Assembly: GCF_012932565.1 (NCBI RefSeq)
Contig: NZ_JABBYJ010000003.1
Location: 1-64,000 of the forward strand
DNA: 64,000 nt
Direction of reading: 5' to 3'
Source: Sneathiella limimaris
Lineage (GTDB): Bacteria; Pseudomonadota; Alphaproteobacteria; Sneathiellales; Sneathiellaceae
Shown: positions 16,135 to 25,235 of the stretch, in pieces
Layout: every line of letters starts with the position of its first letter
Numbering within the stretch: the stretch's first letter is position 1
Position numbers and translations under genes: made by a program
The notes under the pieces: generated by a model
The model's input: only the letters and a program-made list of their open reading frames with translations
What the model was told of the DNA's origin: nothing
The model's database searches: none

Positions 16135-18138
16135 TTAGTCTTCGACCGGCTTTATGGAAACCAACAGCTTCCCTTTTTCCGGCGTATCTCCCTGTTGAAT
16201 TGAGACGGTATCGACAGTGCCCGATACCGGTGCAGTAAGTTTCTGCATTAGCTTCATGGCCTCCAGGACAACCAGTGTCTGTCCTGCCTCTACTTGATCG
16301 CCAGCTGTCGCCAGCACATCAATGATCAACCCAGGCATGGGAGCTATGATCTGGTTTCCGCCTGCAAGCACATCTTCTTTCTGGCCAAGGAAGTGGCTTT
16401 CCATACTTTCAAATTGAAACCCAAAAGACTTGTCTCTCAACCGCAATTGTAGAAAATTGTCCTTCGCCTCAAACTCCAACGTTTTTCGGTTTTGATCACT
16501 TTCCACAACGAGAAAGTTTGGTGCAGACTTTAAAATTGAGCCTTCTAAGACTTGCACCCCGTTAAGCTCGATAGAAAATTCATTATTGACACTTTCAATC
16601 CGATAGCAGGTCGCTGCTCCACTTTTTCCTTTCAAGTAATAATATGACGCGCCACCAACACCTATTCTGTCTGTCAAACGCCAGCTTCCCAGATTTTTCC
16701 AGACTTCCGGAGCCTCAGTCTGTTTTTGGGATATGTGAAAACAAAGTGCGGCTAAACTTGAAACAGCTGGATCCAGCTCCGCCAATTCCCAACCTTTCGG
16801 AAAGAGCTCCACTATTGTTTTGGTTTGGTGACTTCCAGCTTCAAATGGAGCGGACCTAACCAACTCCTGTAAAAACTCAAGATTGGTTACCACCCCGCCA
16901 ATTTCGTACTCATTTAAGCTACGGCTAAGTTTCCGCAATGCTGCCTGCCTTGTCTCCCCACATGCAATCAACTTCGCCAGCATACTGTCAAAATGATGCG
17001 TGACTTCACTGCCCTTTTGAACACCACTATCAACCCGAACACCTTCTCCGATGGGTTCTCTGTAGTGTTCGATGATACCAGTTTGAGGCAGGTATTCTTC
17101 TGCTGGATTTTCTGCAGCAAGACGCGCCTCTATCGCCCATCCGGAGACAGAAATATCTGATTGTTGAAAGGTCAGTCGCTCACCTGCAGCAACCCGAATT
17201 TGCCATTCAACGAGATCAATACCGGTAACCTTCTCAGTCACTGGATGCTCAACCTGAAGCCGGGTATTCATTTCCAGGAAATAAAAATCTTCCTTTTGAC
17301 AGTCGTAAATAAATTCAATTGTTCCCGCATTGTGATACGAAACAGCCTGGGCCAATTTCACGGCTGCTTCATACATTGCTTCCCGTATATGAGTTGGAAG
17401 ATTAGGCGCAGGAGCCTCCTCAATTACTTTTTGATTGTTTCGCTGCAAAGAACAGTCTCTCTCATGCAGATGCACCACATTTCCGTGTTGATCGCCAAGG
17501 ACCTGCACCTCAATGTGGCGAGCTGTTTCCACATACCGCTCCAACAAAATAGAATGATCCCCAAATGCAGCTTGAGCTTCTTGCTGAGCAATGGCGAGTT
17601 CTAGATCCAACTCTTTAAGGTTTTGAACAAGGCGCATTCCCCGCCCACCTCCACCAGCGCTCGCCTTGATCATTAAGGGAAAACCGATTTCTTGTGCTGC
17701 TAGGTATAGGCTTTCCTCAGATTGGTCATCCGACTGATACCCCGGCACAACAGGGACACCAACCTCCTCAGCTTTGTTTTTTGCTGCTATTTTTGAGCCC
17801 ATCAGTTGAATAACTGTAGATTTCGGACCAATGAAGACAAGGCCTGCCTCTTTAACAGCGGCCGCAAAGGCGGCATTCTCAGATAAAAATCCATAACCCG
17901 GATGAATAGCTTCAGCACCACTTAACTTTGCAACTTCAATAATTTTCTTGATGTTCAAATAAGTTGAGGTAGCGTCCCCTTCCCCCAATGCATAAGCCAA
18001 ATCAGCACTTTCCACGAAAAGTGAATTTCGATCTGCATGAGAGTATACGGCAACACTCTCAATCTCCAGCTTTTGGCATGCTTTTATGATCCGACAAGCG
18101 ATCTCACCCCGATTGGCGATTAGGATACGATTAAACAT
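16135..18138 (-). CDS. Acyl-CoA carboxylase biotin-carboxylase/BCCP subunit (MCC alpha-like)
   Basis: A 667-residue fusion: biotin carboxylase from MFNRILIANRGEIACRI, with the ATP-grasp GGGGRGM loop and LQRNNQKVIEEAPA near residue 240, then a BT/linker region and a C-terminal biotinyl domain with LEAMKLMQ (lysine to be biotinylated). Size and architecture fit the alpha subunit of 3-methylcrotonyl- or geranyl-CoA carboxylase. I start at 18138, which has AGGAG upstream and a 10-bp gap to the carboxyltransferase gene; the longer frame to 18246 would overlap it by 98 bp. Confidence 0.92.
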   Translation of the reverse strand: MFNRILIANRGEIACRIIKACQKLEIESVAVYSHADRNSLFVESADLAYALGEGDATSTYLNIKKIIEVAKLSGAEAIHPGYGFLSENAAFAAAVKEAGLVFIGPKSTVIQLMGSKIAAKNKAEEVGVPVVPGYQSDDQSEESLYLAAQEIGFPLMIKASAGGGGRGMRLVQNLKELDLELAIAQQEAQAAFGDHSILLERYVETARHIEVQVLGDQHGNVVHLHERDCSLQRNNQKVIEEAPAPNLPTHIREAMYEAAVKLAQAVSYHNAGTIEFIYDCQKEDFYFLEMNTRLQVEHPVTEKVTGIDLVEWQIRVAAGERLTFQQSDISVSGWAIEARLAAENPAEEYLPQTGIIEHYREPIGEGVRVDSGVQKGSEVTHHFDSMLAKLIACGETRQAALRKLSRSLNEYEIGGVVTNLEFLQELVRSAPFEAGSHQTKTIVELFPKGWELAELDPAVSSLAALCFHISQKQTEAPEVWKNLGSWRLTDRIGVGGASYYYLKGKSGAATCYRIESVNNEFSIELNGVQVLEGSILKSAPNFLVVESDQNRKTLEFEAKDNFLQLRLRDKSFGFQFESMESHFLGQKEDVLAGGNQIIAPMPGLIIDVLATAGDQVEAGQTLVVLEAMKLMQKLTAPVSGTVDTVSIQQGDTPEKGKLLVSIKPVED

Positions 18139-18148
18139 GAAACGACTC

Positions 18149-19750
18149 CTACATTCGATAAACAGGTGAGAATTGATCAATTTTTGGGGTGCTACAGACG
18201 ATATCAAGACACAAGCCAAAAACTGTTCGTGTTTGATCCGGAGCAATTATTCCATCATCCCAAAGCCTGGAGGTCGCATAGTATGGATCACTCTGCTCGC
18301 CATATTGCTGGCGAACAGCCTGCTCAATCGAGTCTAGTTCCTCTTGAGATGCAGCGGCACTACCGTGTTTTCCCCGCCGAAGTTCCAACATGACATTAGC
18401 TGCAATATCTGCAGACATGGTGGCTACCTCTGCTGTAGGCCATGCAAATAAGAAATCCGGACGAAAACCACGGCCGCACATGCCATAATTTCCAGCTCCA
18501 TAAGATCCGCCAACAATTAATGACAGCCTTGGAACTCTGGCGACAGACATAGCGTAAACCATCTTGGCCGAATTCTTGGCAATGCCCCCCTGCTCCGCCT
18601 CAGTGCCCACCATAAAACCTGTGATATTGTGCAGAAATACCAAAGGAATATTCCTCTGATCGCAAAGCTGAATAAACTGCGCCCCTTTCAGCGAGCTTTC
18701 TGAAAACAGCGCGCCATTATTTCCAAGCAGTCCCACGGGCATGCCAAAAATTTCCGCAAACCCACACACAAGACTACTTCCCCAGTCTGGCTTAAACTCC
18801 TGGATATCACTGCCATCAACGAGCCGGATCATAATCTCCCTTATGTCATAAGGGATTTTACGATCATGGCTGACAATTCCCGTCAGCTCTTGCTCACTAA
18901 ATTTAGGTTCCAGAAAATCGCTTTTCCGATATCCACTTTTTCGTTTCATGTTCAATTTGGAAACAATATCGCGAAGCTTAGCCAGCCCATCTTCTTCTGT
19001 CGAAGCGAGATGATCACTTACCCCAGATACTTCTGTATGCATGCGGGCACCCCCGAGGGTTTCACCGTCCACTTCCTCATTAATCGCAACCTTCACAATA
19101 GAAGGACCACCCAAATGAATTCGGGCATTTCCCTCCACCATAATCACTTGATCAGAAAGAGCCGGAATATAGGCGCCGCCTGCAGTGCATCCCCCGAAAA
19201 CAATTGAGATTTGCGGTATTCCTTTTGATGACAACTGACATTGTCTAAAGAAGGTATTCCCAAAATGATCTCGATCGGGAAAAACCCGGTCTTGTTCGGG
19301 AAGGTATGCGCCACCACAATCCACAAGATAAAGACACGGCAAACAGTGTTTTTCAGCTATTTCCTGCGCGCGAATATGCTTTTTGACTGTCTCAGCAAAG
19401 AAGGAGCCTCCCTTAACAGTCGCGTCGTTCGCAATTAGCATACAAGGCGTTCCGCTCACCCATCCAATTCCAGTTACAATACCTGCTGATGAGAGGTCGC
19501 CGCCATATTGCGCCCATGCTGCAAGTGGTGAGAGCTCTAGAAAAGCTGTACCTGGATCTACAAGCCGGTCGATCCGATCACGAACAAGAAGTTTCCCCCG
19601 AGCACGATGTCGTTCCTTCAAACTCTCCCGTCCGCTGGATGTTGCCTTTTGCATCCGCTCCTTCCAGATATCGAGCAACCCATCAAAATGTTTCTGATTT
19701 TCCTTAAACTGATCCGATCCAGGATCAATGGCACTTTGCATCACAACCAT
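18149..19750 (-). CDS. Acyl-CoA carboxylase carboxyltransferase subunit (MCC beta-like)
   Basis: A crotonase-fold carboxyltransferase of 533 residues, partner of the downstream alpha subunit. The N half has VDCGGAYLPEQDRVFPDRDHF and FGGCTAGGAYIPALSDQ; the C half has GSYGAGNYGMCGRGFRPDF and FAWPTAEVA, with the oxyanion-forming glycines. Against the methylcrotonyl- and geranyl-CoA enzymes I remember, IHLGGPSIVKVAINEEVDG replaces the usual FLAGPPLVKAATGE, so the acyl substrate may differ. No HMG-CoA lyase or enoyl hydratase of the leucine route is adjacent. The ATG starts 1 nt after the tetR stop. Confidence 0.9.
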   Translation of the reverse strand: MVVMQSAIDPGSDQFKENQKHFDGLLDIWKERMQKATSSGRESLKERHRARGKLLVRDRIDRLVDPGTAFLELSPLAAWAQYGGDLSSAGIVTGIGWVSGTPCMLIANDATVKGGSFFAETVKKHIRAQEIAEKHCLPCLYLVDCGGAYLPEQDRVFPDRDHFGNTFFRQCQLSSKGIPQISIVFGGCTAGGAYIPALSDQVIMVEGNARIHLGGPSIVKVAINEEVDGETLGGARMHTEVSGVSDHLASTEEDGLAKLRDIVSKLNMKRKSGYRKSDFLEPKFSEQELTGIVSHDRKIPYDIREIMIRLVDGSDIQEFKPDWGSSLVCGFAEIFGMPVGLLGNNGALFSESSLKGAQFIQLCDQRNIPLVFLHNITGFMVGTEAEQGGIAKNSAKMVYAMSVARVPRLSLIVGGSYGAGNYGMCGRGFRPDFLFAWPTAEVATMSADIAANVMLELRRGKHGSAAASQEELDSIEQAVRQQYGEQSDPYYATSRLWDDGIIAPDQTRTVFGLCLDIVCSTPKIDQFSPVYRM

Positions 19751-19751
19751 A

Positions 19752-20369
19752 TTAGTTTCTCATTATTCCGTTCAGCAGAATCTGGCTGTAACCTTCAGCC
19801 AGGTTATCTATGTCTCCCTGTTCAGGATCAAACCATTCCAAAGTCGCATTTAGCGATCCGATTAGAGCTAATCTGAAAAGCTTTGGATTCACCTCAGGCC
19901 TGAGTGCATTATTGACTGCAACTTGCTTTAAAAGCTGGTCCCATAATCCCTCGTAATCACGACGAACTTTTAGCGCCTGGTTTTGAATTTCATCAGGAAC
20001 TTGGCCATATATACGGACATTGGCGGAGGTATAGTCGGAATGAGATAACAATGCCTCCAGATGTGCTTTTATACAGCTTTTCATCAGCTCCTCAGGCGTC
20101 TTAAGTTCTTTACCTGTTTGGAAAGCTTCTTCGACAGCTAAATGAACTTTTTTAATCCCTTGGTCCAACACCTCCAGAACGATGTCATCCTTACTATTGA
20201 AATGATAATAAACGCTGCCAGCCTTCATATCTGCAGCATCAGCAATTCCCCGAAGAGAAACAGCGGCATACCCTTTTTCTCGAAACAAACGGGCCGCTTG
20301 ATCAAGAATTCGGGAGCGTGTCTTTTGCGCGATCGACAATTTCTCTTCCGACAAAGATCTAACCTCCAT
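19752..20369 (-). CDS. TetR-family regulator of the acyl-CoA carboxylase operon
   Basis: A regulator of about 205 residues with a TetR helix-turn-helix at residues 15-60 (ILDQAARLFREKGYAAVSLR, then ADMKAGSVYYHFNSKDD) and a ligand domain resembling those of FadR/LiuR-type repressors. First gene of tetR-CT-BC-acyl-CoA dehydrogenase. A dyad lies 3-19 bp upstream of the ATG at 20369, so autoregulation is likely. GGAGG within the first codons also offers a TTG start at 20354. The inducer is probably an acyl-CoA of the pathway (inference). Confidence 0.88.
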   Translation of the reverse strand: MEVRSLSEEKLSIAQKTRSRILDQAARLFREKGYAAVSLRGIADAADMKAGSVYYHFNSKDDIVLEVLDQGIKKVHLAVEEAFQTGKELKTPEELMKSCIKAHLEALLSHSDYTSANVRIYGQVPDEIQNQALKVRRDYEGLWDQLLKQVAVNNALRPEVNPKLFRLALIGSLNATLEWFDPEQGDIDNLAEGYSQILLNGIMRN

Positions 20370-20372
20370 TTT

Positions 20373-20411
20373 TCTAACTAACGTTAGACAATTACGCAAA
20401 AGAGTCAAATC
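20373..20411 (-). promoter_or_regulatory. Promoter and TetR-type operator of the carboxylase operon
   Basis: The dyad TCTAAC-TAAC-GTTAGA spans 20373-20388 and contains the perfect palindrome CTAACGTTAG. On the minus strand TTGACT (about 20411-20406) lies 16 nt before TAACGT, so the dyad would cover the -10 region. A classic repressor arrangement. Confidence 0.6.
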
Positions 20412-20412
20412 C

Positions 20413-20440
20413 AAAAAAAATGCCGACTGAAAAGTCGGCA
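20413..20440 (-). terminator. Intrinsic terminator of the ThDP-enzyme gene
   Basis: On the minus strand TGCCGACT-TTTC-AGTCGGCA is followed by eight T. It ends the leftward 20472-22118 gene immediately before the tetR promoter. Confidence 0.88.
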
Positions 20441-20471
20441 TTTAAAGCACTGCTTGTTTTGCAATTAACTC

Positions 20472-22118
20472 TTATTGAACTCCAGTTCCTCTCAGCTTGG
20501 TCAGGGTGGTTGCAGGCGTGATCGCTTCTGGGTCCGTTTTAATATGAATTAGAGCTGCCTTGCCACTTGCCAATGATCGCTCCAATGCTCCCTCGAATTC
20601 TTCCGTTTTCACAACAGTTTCTGCATGCGCACCATACGCCAAGGCAATAGCTGCAAAATCAGGGTTCTTGAGCTCCGTAGCACTAACCCGGTCAGGATAG
20701 TCCCTTTCTTGGTGCATTCTGATCGTCCCATAAGCCCCGTTATCTACCAAAATTGTCAGAAAATTCGCACCTGACTGCACGGCCGTGCCAAATTCCTGCA
20801 TCGTCATTTGGAAACAGCCATCTCCTGCGAAACAAATTAATGGTCTTTCTGGTTGGCGAAGTTTCCCAGCGACTGCGGCAGGTAATCCATACCCCATTGA
20901 GCCTGAGGTCGCGGCAAGTTGGGATCCATAGTTCCGAAACCGCCAAAACCGATGAACCCAAATTGCATAATTTCCCGCCCCATTTGCGATAACTGCGTCT
21001 GGCAACTGGTCACGGAGCAGGTTCATAATGGGGCCCATCTCAGCATCGCCAGGTGTATTTGGCAGCTCACCTGTCCATTCTAGATAAGCTTTGTGAGCCT
21101 CTTCCGCTAATCCGCCGAAAGGAGTAGGCGTTAGTTTATTCGCTTTTGCCAGGAAAGTTCCCGGGGTTGCATTTATTGCCAGATCAGGCGTGTAAATACG
21201 TCCAATCTCTTCTGCACCCGGATGGATTTGCACAACACGTTGCTTGGGCTTTGGAATATCAAAAAGGCTGAACCCCTGACTAGGGTTTTCACTAAAGCGA
21301 GCGCCGAGCAAAATAACCAAGTCACTCTTCACCAGTCGCTCTTTTAGTTTCGGGTTGATGCCCAGTCCAACGTCACCTGCATAATTTGGATGAAGATGAT
21401 CGAACAGCTGTTGACGACGGAACGAGCATCCTACTGGAAGGCCCCATTTTTCAGCAAATTCATGAACATTCTGAACGGCAGTTTCATTCCAACGGCTTCC
21501 GCCGAGTAAAAGAAAAGGAGATTGCGCTGACCCCAACAGTTTCCCTAAGGCCATCATCGCTTCATCAGTCGGTGCTGGTTCCGGCACTTCAACCTTGGGG
21601 CCGATATTTGCCTCGCAAGTGTCTCGCAGCATATCCTCTGGCAAAGATATCACAACAGGTCCGGGTCGGCCGCTCATAGCAACGTGGAAAGCATGCGCCA
21701 TTACCTCAGGGATCCGGTCTGCGTGATCGATTTCAGTTACCCATTTCGCCAAATCACCGAAAGTCTGACGGTAGTCCACTTCCTGAAACGCTTCACGGCC
21801 CTTCATCCGACGACCAATTTGACCGACCAATAAGATCATGGGCGTGGAGTCTTGTTTGGCGACATGCACACCAGAAGCCGCGTTGGTTGCTCCTGGCCCG
21901 CGGGTCACCATGCAAACACCCGGGCGTCCTGTGAGCTTCCCATCGGCTTCCGCCATCATGGCCGCACCACCTTCTTGACGGGCAAGAACTGTTTCGATCG
22001 AACTATCATGTAGGGCGTCTAAAACCGCCAGGTAGCTCTCTCCCGGGACGCAAAAAATCCGGTCCACACCTTGGGTTTCCAAACACTCAACAATTAACTG
22101 CCCACCTGTTTTTTGCAT
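20472..22118 (-). CDS. Thiamine-diphosphate enzyme, acetolactate-synthase-like
   Basis: A 548-residue three-domain ThDP enzyme. The activating Glu lies in LARQEGGAAMMAEADG (near residue 48), the middle domain has LLGARFSENPSQGF, and the cofactor motif is GDGCFQMTMQEFGTAVQSGA ending in ILVDN. It groups by look with AHAS-like proteins of unknown substrate (as in benzoylformate, oxalyl or sulfopyruvate decarboxylase families). It lacks a neighbouring small regulatory ilvH subunit, so it is unlikely to be the biosynthetic acetolactate synthase. I chose the ATG at 22118 because GGGATGTGGAAG precedes it and the fold begins there. Confidence 0.82.
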   Translation of the reverse strand: MQKTGGQLIVECLETQGVDRIFCVPGESYLAVLDALHDSSIETVLARQEGGAAMMAEADGKLTGRPGVCMVTRGPGATNAASGVHVAKQDSTPMILLVGQIGRRMKGREAFQEVDYRQTFGDLAKWVTEIDHADRIPEVMAHAFHVAMSGRPGPVVISLPEDMLRDTCEANIGPKVEVPEPAPTDEAMMALGKLLGSAQSPFLLLGGSRWNETAVQNVHEFAEKWGLPVGCSFRRQQLFDHLHPNYAGDVGLGINPKLKERLVKSDLVILLGARFSENPSQGFSLFDIPKPKQRVVQIHPGAEEIGRIYTPDLAINATPGTFLAKANKLTPTPFGGLAEEAHKAYLEWTGELPNTPGDAEMGPIMNLLRDQLPDAVIANGAGNYAIWVHRFWRFRNYGSQLAATSGSMGYGLPAAVAGKLRQPERPLICFAGDGCFQMTMQEFGTAVQSGANFLTILVDNGAYGTIRMHQERDYPDRVSATELKNPDFAAIALAYGAHAETVVKTEEFEGALERSLASGKAALIHIKTDPEAITPATTLTKLRGTGVQ

Positions 22119-22286
22119 GGCTTCCACATCCCTCATTAGGAGCAACCCTTCTAATTTATCGGGCGTATCCTAGTCACAAGAGAAGAGAATGAACAGTCTC
22201 AAATCAGAGAAAATCTCGTGAATGAATTTTGAGTCAACGGCTTTAATAAGCTTGGGTGCTACCAACGCCGTAACAAAGAAATTCCG

Positions 22287-22604
22287 TTATTCTGCGCACT
22301 CAACACAGTTTGTCGCAAAAGGTAAGGCTTCCAATCGTTTTTCACCGATTGGCTCACCACACCCCATGCAGGTTCCATAGGATCCTTGATCCAAACGATC
22401 CAAGGCTTGTTTGATTTGAACGATCTCATCCAAGGCGTCTTTTTCAAGGCGCTCCATCACCTCTTCATCTTCGCGCTCAGTAGCCTGTTCGGAAAAATTA
22501 CTGCTATGCTCAGCGCGCAAACTCTTCTCATATTCCTGTACGCGAGCCTCCAGAACAGCTAAACGACTGTAAAGCTCATCCTTTAATTTTGTCAGATCCT
22601 GCAT
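22287..22604 (-). CDS. DksA/TraR-family zinc-finger protein
   Basis: A short (105-residue) member of the DksA/TraR family, which binds in the RNA polymerase secondary channel. A coiled-coil of about 70 residues (acidic TEREDEEVMERLEKDALDEI) precedes a C4 zinc finger CMGC...CVEC. It is shorter than DksA (about 150). AGGAG lies 8 nt upstream of the ATG at 22604. A dyad matching the Fnr/FixK consensus lies 67 bp upstream, so oxygen-dependent expression is likely (inference). Confidence 0.85.
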   Translation of the reverse strand: MQDLTKLKDELYSRLAVLEARVQEYEKSLRAEHSSNFSEQATEREDEEVMERLEKDALDEIVQIKQALDRLDQGSYGTCMGCGEPIGEKRLEALPFATNCVECAE

Positions 22605-22670
22605 CACCTTCACTCCTGATTTTAATCATCCTTTTCACAACTTTTCTAATACAGACTCCAAGCTATAGCA

Positions 22671-22684
22671 TTGACCCGGATCAA
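22671..22684. promoter_or_regulatory. Fnr/FixK-type box
   Basis: TTGAC-CCGG-ATCAA fits the TTGAT-N4-ATCAA consensus of alphaproteobacterial FnrL/FixK with one deviation. It lies between the DksA-like gene (leftward) and the GAPDH gene (rightward), closer to the former. Confidence 0.5.
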
Positions 22685-22833
22685 TAGATTAAAGCGCGTT
22701 CATTCCCTGAATGTAGAGAACCCGACGCCGCGCGAGAGTTTCATTTTTTGCTTCAGTCAAAAAACTGCAATAAAAAAGGATTACCTGCTCTTCAAGTCAC
22801 ACTCTTAATCAAATGTGAGGAACCTTTTCAGTC

Positions 22834-23841
22834 ATGACGATAAAAGTTGGGATAAACGGCTTTGGCCGAATGGGACGCTTATCCATGAGAGCTGGCTGGT
22901 CCATACCTGATCTTGAATTCATTAAGATCAATGATCCAGCGGGATCACCCGAAACCTTTGCCCATTTATTGGAGTTCGACTCTGTACACGGTCGTTGGGA
23001 CGAGGCCATTTCGTCAACCAATAACGCGCTTTATGTCGGTAACTCTTCCCTTCAATTCACTAACAACGCGGACATTACCGCAACTGACTGGTCAGAGTGC
23101 GATGTTGTGATTGAAGCATCTGGGAATTTCAAATCTCAAGCGACCCTGCAACCCTATCTTGACCAAGGCGTGAAGAGGGTTGTTGTCACGGCTCCAGTAA
23201 AAGAGGAAGGGGTTCTTAACATTGTCAGGGGTGTAAACGATGACTTGTTTGACCCAAACCGCCATCCCATTGTAACCGCGGCATCCTGTACAACCAATTG
23301 CCTTGCCCCGATTGTCAAAGTCATTCATGAAAAACTCGGTATCGTTCACGGGTCCATGACAACAATCCATGATCTGACTAACACCCAATCAATTCTAGAC
23401 ACGCCCCATAAAGACTTAAGACGTGCCAGAGCCTGCAGCACAAGCCTTATTCCGACAACAACCGGGTCTGCCACGGCGATTAGCCATATATTTCCAGAAT
23501 TAAAGGGCAAGTTGAACGGTCATGCGATAAGAGTGCCCCTCACCAACGCGTCTCTCACCGATTGCGTTTTTGAAGTTTCCCGAAAGACTTCTGCCGAAGA
23601 AATCAACTCACTCCTGAAAGAGGCTTCAGAAACTTACTTGAAAGACATACTTGGCTATGAAACGAGGCCGCTAGTGTCGATTGACTATAAAACTGATCCC
23701 AGATCCAGTATTGTCGATGCCCTGTCCACATTGGTAGTTAACGGCACGCAAGTGAAGATATTTTCCTGGTATGACAATGAATGGGGTTACTCCAATCGGA
23801 CCGCAGAAATTGCACAAATGGTTGGATTAGCTGATCAATGA
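22834..23841 (+). CDS. Glyceraldehyde-3-phosphate dehydrogenase of the ArsJ arsenate-efflux system
   Basis: A 335-residue GAPDH with the Rossmann start [13 protein letters not shown], the catalytic ASCTTNC (Cys at about 153), and [11 protein letters not shown] at the C-terminus. Its stop overlaps the arsJ start by 4 bp. In known arsJ operons this GAPDH uses arsenate in place of phosphate to make 1-arseno-3-phosphoglycerate, which ArsJ exports. A role in central glycolysis cannot be excluded, but the tight pairing favours the arsenic function. GTGAGGAACC precedes the ATG. Confidence 0.9.
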   Translation: MTIKVGINGFGRMGRLSMRAGWSIPDLEFIKINDPAGSPETFAHLLEFDSVHGRWDEAISSTNNALYVGNSSLQFTNNADITATDWSECDVVIEASGNFKSQATLQPYLDQGVKRVVVTAPVKEEGVLNIVRGVNDDLFDPNRHPIVTAASCTTNCLAPIVKVIHEKLGIVHGSMTTIHDLTNTQSILDTPHKDLRRARACSTSLIPTTTGSATAISHIFPELKGKLNGHAIRVPLTNASLTDCVFEVSRKTSAEEINSLLKEASETYLKDILGYETRPLVSIDYKTDPRSSIVDALSTLVVNGTQVKIFSWYDNEWGYSNRTAEIAQMVGLADQ

Positions 23842-25064
23842 GTGAAGTTTCTGTCAAAGGCCTTAAGTCCCCATTGGGACAGTATATAGTCATCACAGGG
23901 AACTATTGGGCATTTACTTTGACGGACGGCGCCCTCCGAATGCTGGTTGTTTTGCATTTTCACCAGCTCGGATATAGCCCCTTTGAAATTGCAATGCTGT
24001 TCCTGTTCTATGAGGTTTTTGGGGTCATCACCAACCTGATTGGGGGGTGGCTTGGCGCTCGCATTGGTCTTAATCGAACAATGAACCTGGGTCTTTCCTT
24101 ACAGGTTATTGCGCTCGGGATGCTATTGGCACCAACAGTCTATTTAACTGTTCCTTTGGTAATGGGCGCTCAAGCTCTCTCCGGTATCGCAAAAGACCTC
24201 AATAAAATGAGCGCCAAGAGCGCGATAAAAACATTGGTGCCGGCAAATGCTGATAACGCACTCTACAGATGGGTCGCCTTATTGACTGGCTCAAAAAATG
24301 CGTTGAAAGGAATAGGTTTCTTTATGGGCGGCGTCCTCCTCGCACTTGCAGGGTTTCAAGGGGCGATCCTCATTATGCTCATAATGTTAGTGGTTGTGTT
24401 TATACTCAGTCTATTTTTCCTTAAAGAGGATTTGGGTATCGCTAAAAACAAACCCAAATTTCGGGAAATCTTTTCCAAGAGCAGAGCAATAAATACCTTG
24501 TCTGCCGCGCGGCTTTTTCTTTTCGGCTCCCGCGATGTTTGGTTTGTTGTTGCCCTGCCTGTTTATTTCTCTGCCCAACTGAACTGGGATCATTCAACTG
24601 TGGGCACCTTTTTCGCTGTTTGGGTAATCGGTTATGGCTTCATTCAGACTTTAGCCCCTGCCCTCACTGGTACCAAAAAAGGAGAAAACCCAAATGGCAA
24701 CACGGCGTTATCCCTTGTTATCCCACTTGCCATCACCCCAGCGATCATATCCCTGCTCCTGATCAATGGTTGGCATATTGAAGAAACACTTGTAGCTGGC
24801 CTCTTGGTGTTTGGCGCCCTGTTTGCCCTAAACTCATCTGTCCACAGTTTCCTTATCGTGAGTTACGCAAAATCTGATGGCGTTTCAATGGATGTGGGAT
24901 TTTATTACATGGCAAATGCAATGGGCCGTCTAGTTGGAACAGTATTATCTGGTTGGGTTTATCAGAATTGGGGACTGGAAATGTGCCTGTTCATTTCCAC
25001 AGGATTTCTAATTCTGACCGCAGGTATCTCTTTAGCACTAACAGACAAAACAACCGCCAACTAA
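23838..25064 (+). CDS. arsJ: Organoarsenical efflux permease ArsJ
   Basis: An MFS permease of 408 residues with about 11-12 membrane helices. The N-terminal [20 protein letters not shown] and the [16 protein letters not shown] block are highly characteristic of ArsJ. It exports 1-arseno-3-phosphoglycerate made by the upstream GAPDH, giving resistance to arsenate; the exported product decays to arsenate outside. The usual arsR repressor, arsC or arsB genes are not present nearby. Confidence 0.92.
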   Translation: MSEVSVKGLKSPLGQYIVITGNYWAFTLTDGALRMLVVLHFHQLGYSPFEIAMLFLFYEVFGVITNLIGGWLGARIGLNRTMNLGLSLQVIALGMLLAPTVYLTVPLVMGAQALSGIAKDLNKMSAKSAIKTLVPANADNALYRWVALLTGSKNALKGIGFFMGGVLLALAGFQGAILIMLIMLVVVFILSLFFLKEDLGIAKNKPKFREIFSKSRAINTLSAARLFLFGSRDVWFVVALPVYFSAQLNWDHSTVGTFFAVWVIGYGFIQTLAPALTGTKKGENPNGNTALSLVIPLAITPAIISLLLINGWHIEETLVAGLLVFGALFALNSSVHSFLIVSYAKSDGVSMDVGFYYMANAMGRLVGTVLSGWVYQNWGLEMCLFISTGFLILTAGISLALTDKTTAN

Positions 25065-25235
25065 TTTTCGGCCTAGTCCTATGTAATGTTTCGCCGCCAG
25101 GCAGTGTGCTTTCACTATCACAGTCACCAAAAAGATAAAGTTAGGAAAGAAATAAAGGGTTACCCAGTTAAGAATGACTATTATTATTAATTGCATCTTA
25201 ATTTTGTAATATTTACCAAATCAACGAGCATCTAG

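Noticed and set aside
16135-20369. Assignment of the carboxylase operon as the leucine (liu) pathway
   Set aside because: There is no HMG-CoA lyase or methylglutaconyl-CoA hydratase in the operon, and the CT sequence differs from MCC, so the substrate is left open.
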